Assembly (NCBI GenBank): GCA_002305335.1
Contig: DBQR01000045.1
Location: forward strand, 1-25,165
Origin: Clostridiales bacterium UBA1389
Lineage (GTDB): Bacteria > Bacillota > Clostridia > Oscillospirales > CAG-382
Direction of reading: 5' to 3'
Length of the DNA stretch: 25,165 nt
The position numbers and the translations under genes are program-made. The notes under the pieces were generated by a model. It did no database searches. It saw only the letters and a list, made by a program, of their open reading frames with translations, and was not told where the DNA came from. This document shows positions 24,878 to 25,165 of this stretch, one piece after another. Each line of letters opens with the position of its first letter. Position 1 is the first letter of the stretch.

Positions 24878-25165
24878 TTAATTATTTCTTTCTGTTTCCT
24901 GCAACAGCCGCTTTATTGCCATGCCGCCGGTAAAGCCCCCTTCCCCTGTCGCGGACACAACTCTGTGGCAGGGGACAATAATCGGTACGGGATTTTTGCC
25001 GCAGGCGTTACCCACCGCCCGGCAGGCTTTGGGGTTTCCCAAAGCTAAGGCAAGGTCTTTATAGGCGGCCGATTTGCCATAGGGGATTTTTGAAATTTCC
25101 TTCCATACGGCTTTCTGAAAGTCGGTTCCCGAAACCTTAAGGGGAAGGGAAAAGGCTTTTCTTTT
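24878..25165 (-). CDS. ogt: Methylated-DNA--protein-cysteine methyltransferase (5' end outside window)
   Basis: The last 95 codons of a minus-strand gene are visible; it runs off the right edge. The translation includes GTDFQKAVWKEISKIPYGK, LGNPKACRAVGNACGKNP, the active site PCHRV with the methyl-accepting Cys, and GEGGFTGGMAIKRLLQ near the end, all diagnostic of O6-alkylguanine-DNA alkyltransferase. The protein removes alkyl groups from O6-guanine in a suicide reaction. The stop is TAA at 24880-24878. The N-terminal part is missing, so ogt versus an ada C-terminal domain cannot be settled. Confidence 0.92.
   Translation of the reverse strand, partial: KRKAFSLPLKVSGTDFQKAVWKEISKIPYGKSAAYKDLALALGNPKACRAVGNACGKNPVPIIVPCHRVVSATGEGGFTGGMAIKRLLQETERNN

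Overview
The window looks like a piece of chromosome from a strictly anaerobic, low-to-mid GC Firmicute, most likely class Clostridia. The basis is the set of housekeeping genes (ribF, secG, an rnr-type gene, pgk, tpiA), AGGAGG-like ribosome binding sites, sigma-A type promoters, lipoprotein signal peptides and a ferredoxin-thioredoxin-reductase-like gene beside thioredoxin. Two exact matches to the chromosomal parS site (6884-6899 and 7381-7396) suggest the region lies in the origin-proximal ParB-loading zone. There are no rRNA or tRNA genes, insertion sequences, prophage genes or CRISPR arrays.

Layout. 42-2183 (minus): a nucleotidyltransferase / left-handed beta-helix / phosphohexomutase-like fusion, divergent from a plus-strand block. 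2363-10923 (plus): ribF, a D,D-carboxypeptidase-like membrane protein, secG with a long acidic tail, an RNase-R-like protein, an orphan solute-binding-type lipoprotein, pgk and tpiA, closed by a bidirectional terminator. 10991-12316 (minus): an AlgX/DHHW-type acyltransferase-like lipoprotein. Divergent from it, 12457-17585 (plus): two polytopic membrane proteins (the first GT-C-like) and a UDP-galactopyranose-mutase-like flavoprotein, tightly spaced and closed by a second bidirectional terminator. 17627-20907 (minus): thioredoxin, ferredoxin-thioredoxin-reductase-like protein and a fused ABC ATPase/permease behind one strong promoter. 21068-24809 (plus): a GH78 alpha-L-rhamnosidase and a membrane GT2 glycosyltransferase. 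24878 to the right edge (minus): the 3' part of an ogt-type methyltransferase.

The most notable result is that three separate genes in the first 7.4 kb keep their family fold and domain order but have lost the residues that define catalysis: the C-terminal mutase domain of the first gene, the DacA/DacF-like protein (all three active-site motifs altered) and the RNase-R-like protein (all five acidic RNB residues and the arginine pair gone). All reading frames are intact, so these look like retained pseudoenzymes, not decaying genes. The paired parS sites, one inside the pseudo-RNase coding region and one in the gap just after it, are the second strong result.

Much of the rest concerns the cell envelope: sugar-nucleotide supply, membrane glycosyltransferases, a flavoprotein, a possible O-acyltransferase lipoprotein, a rhamnosidase and an exporter-type ABC protein. 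How these work together is inference from gene content and neighbourhood only.
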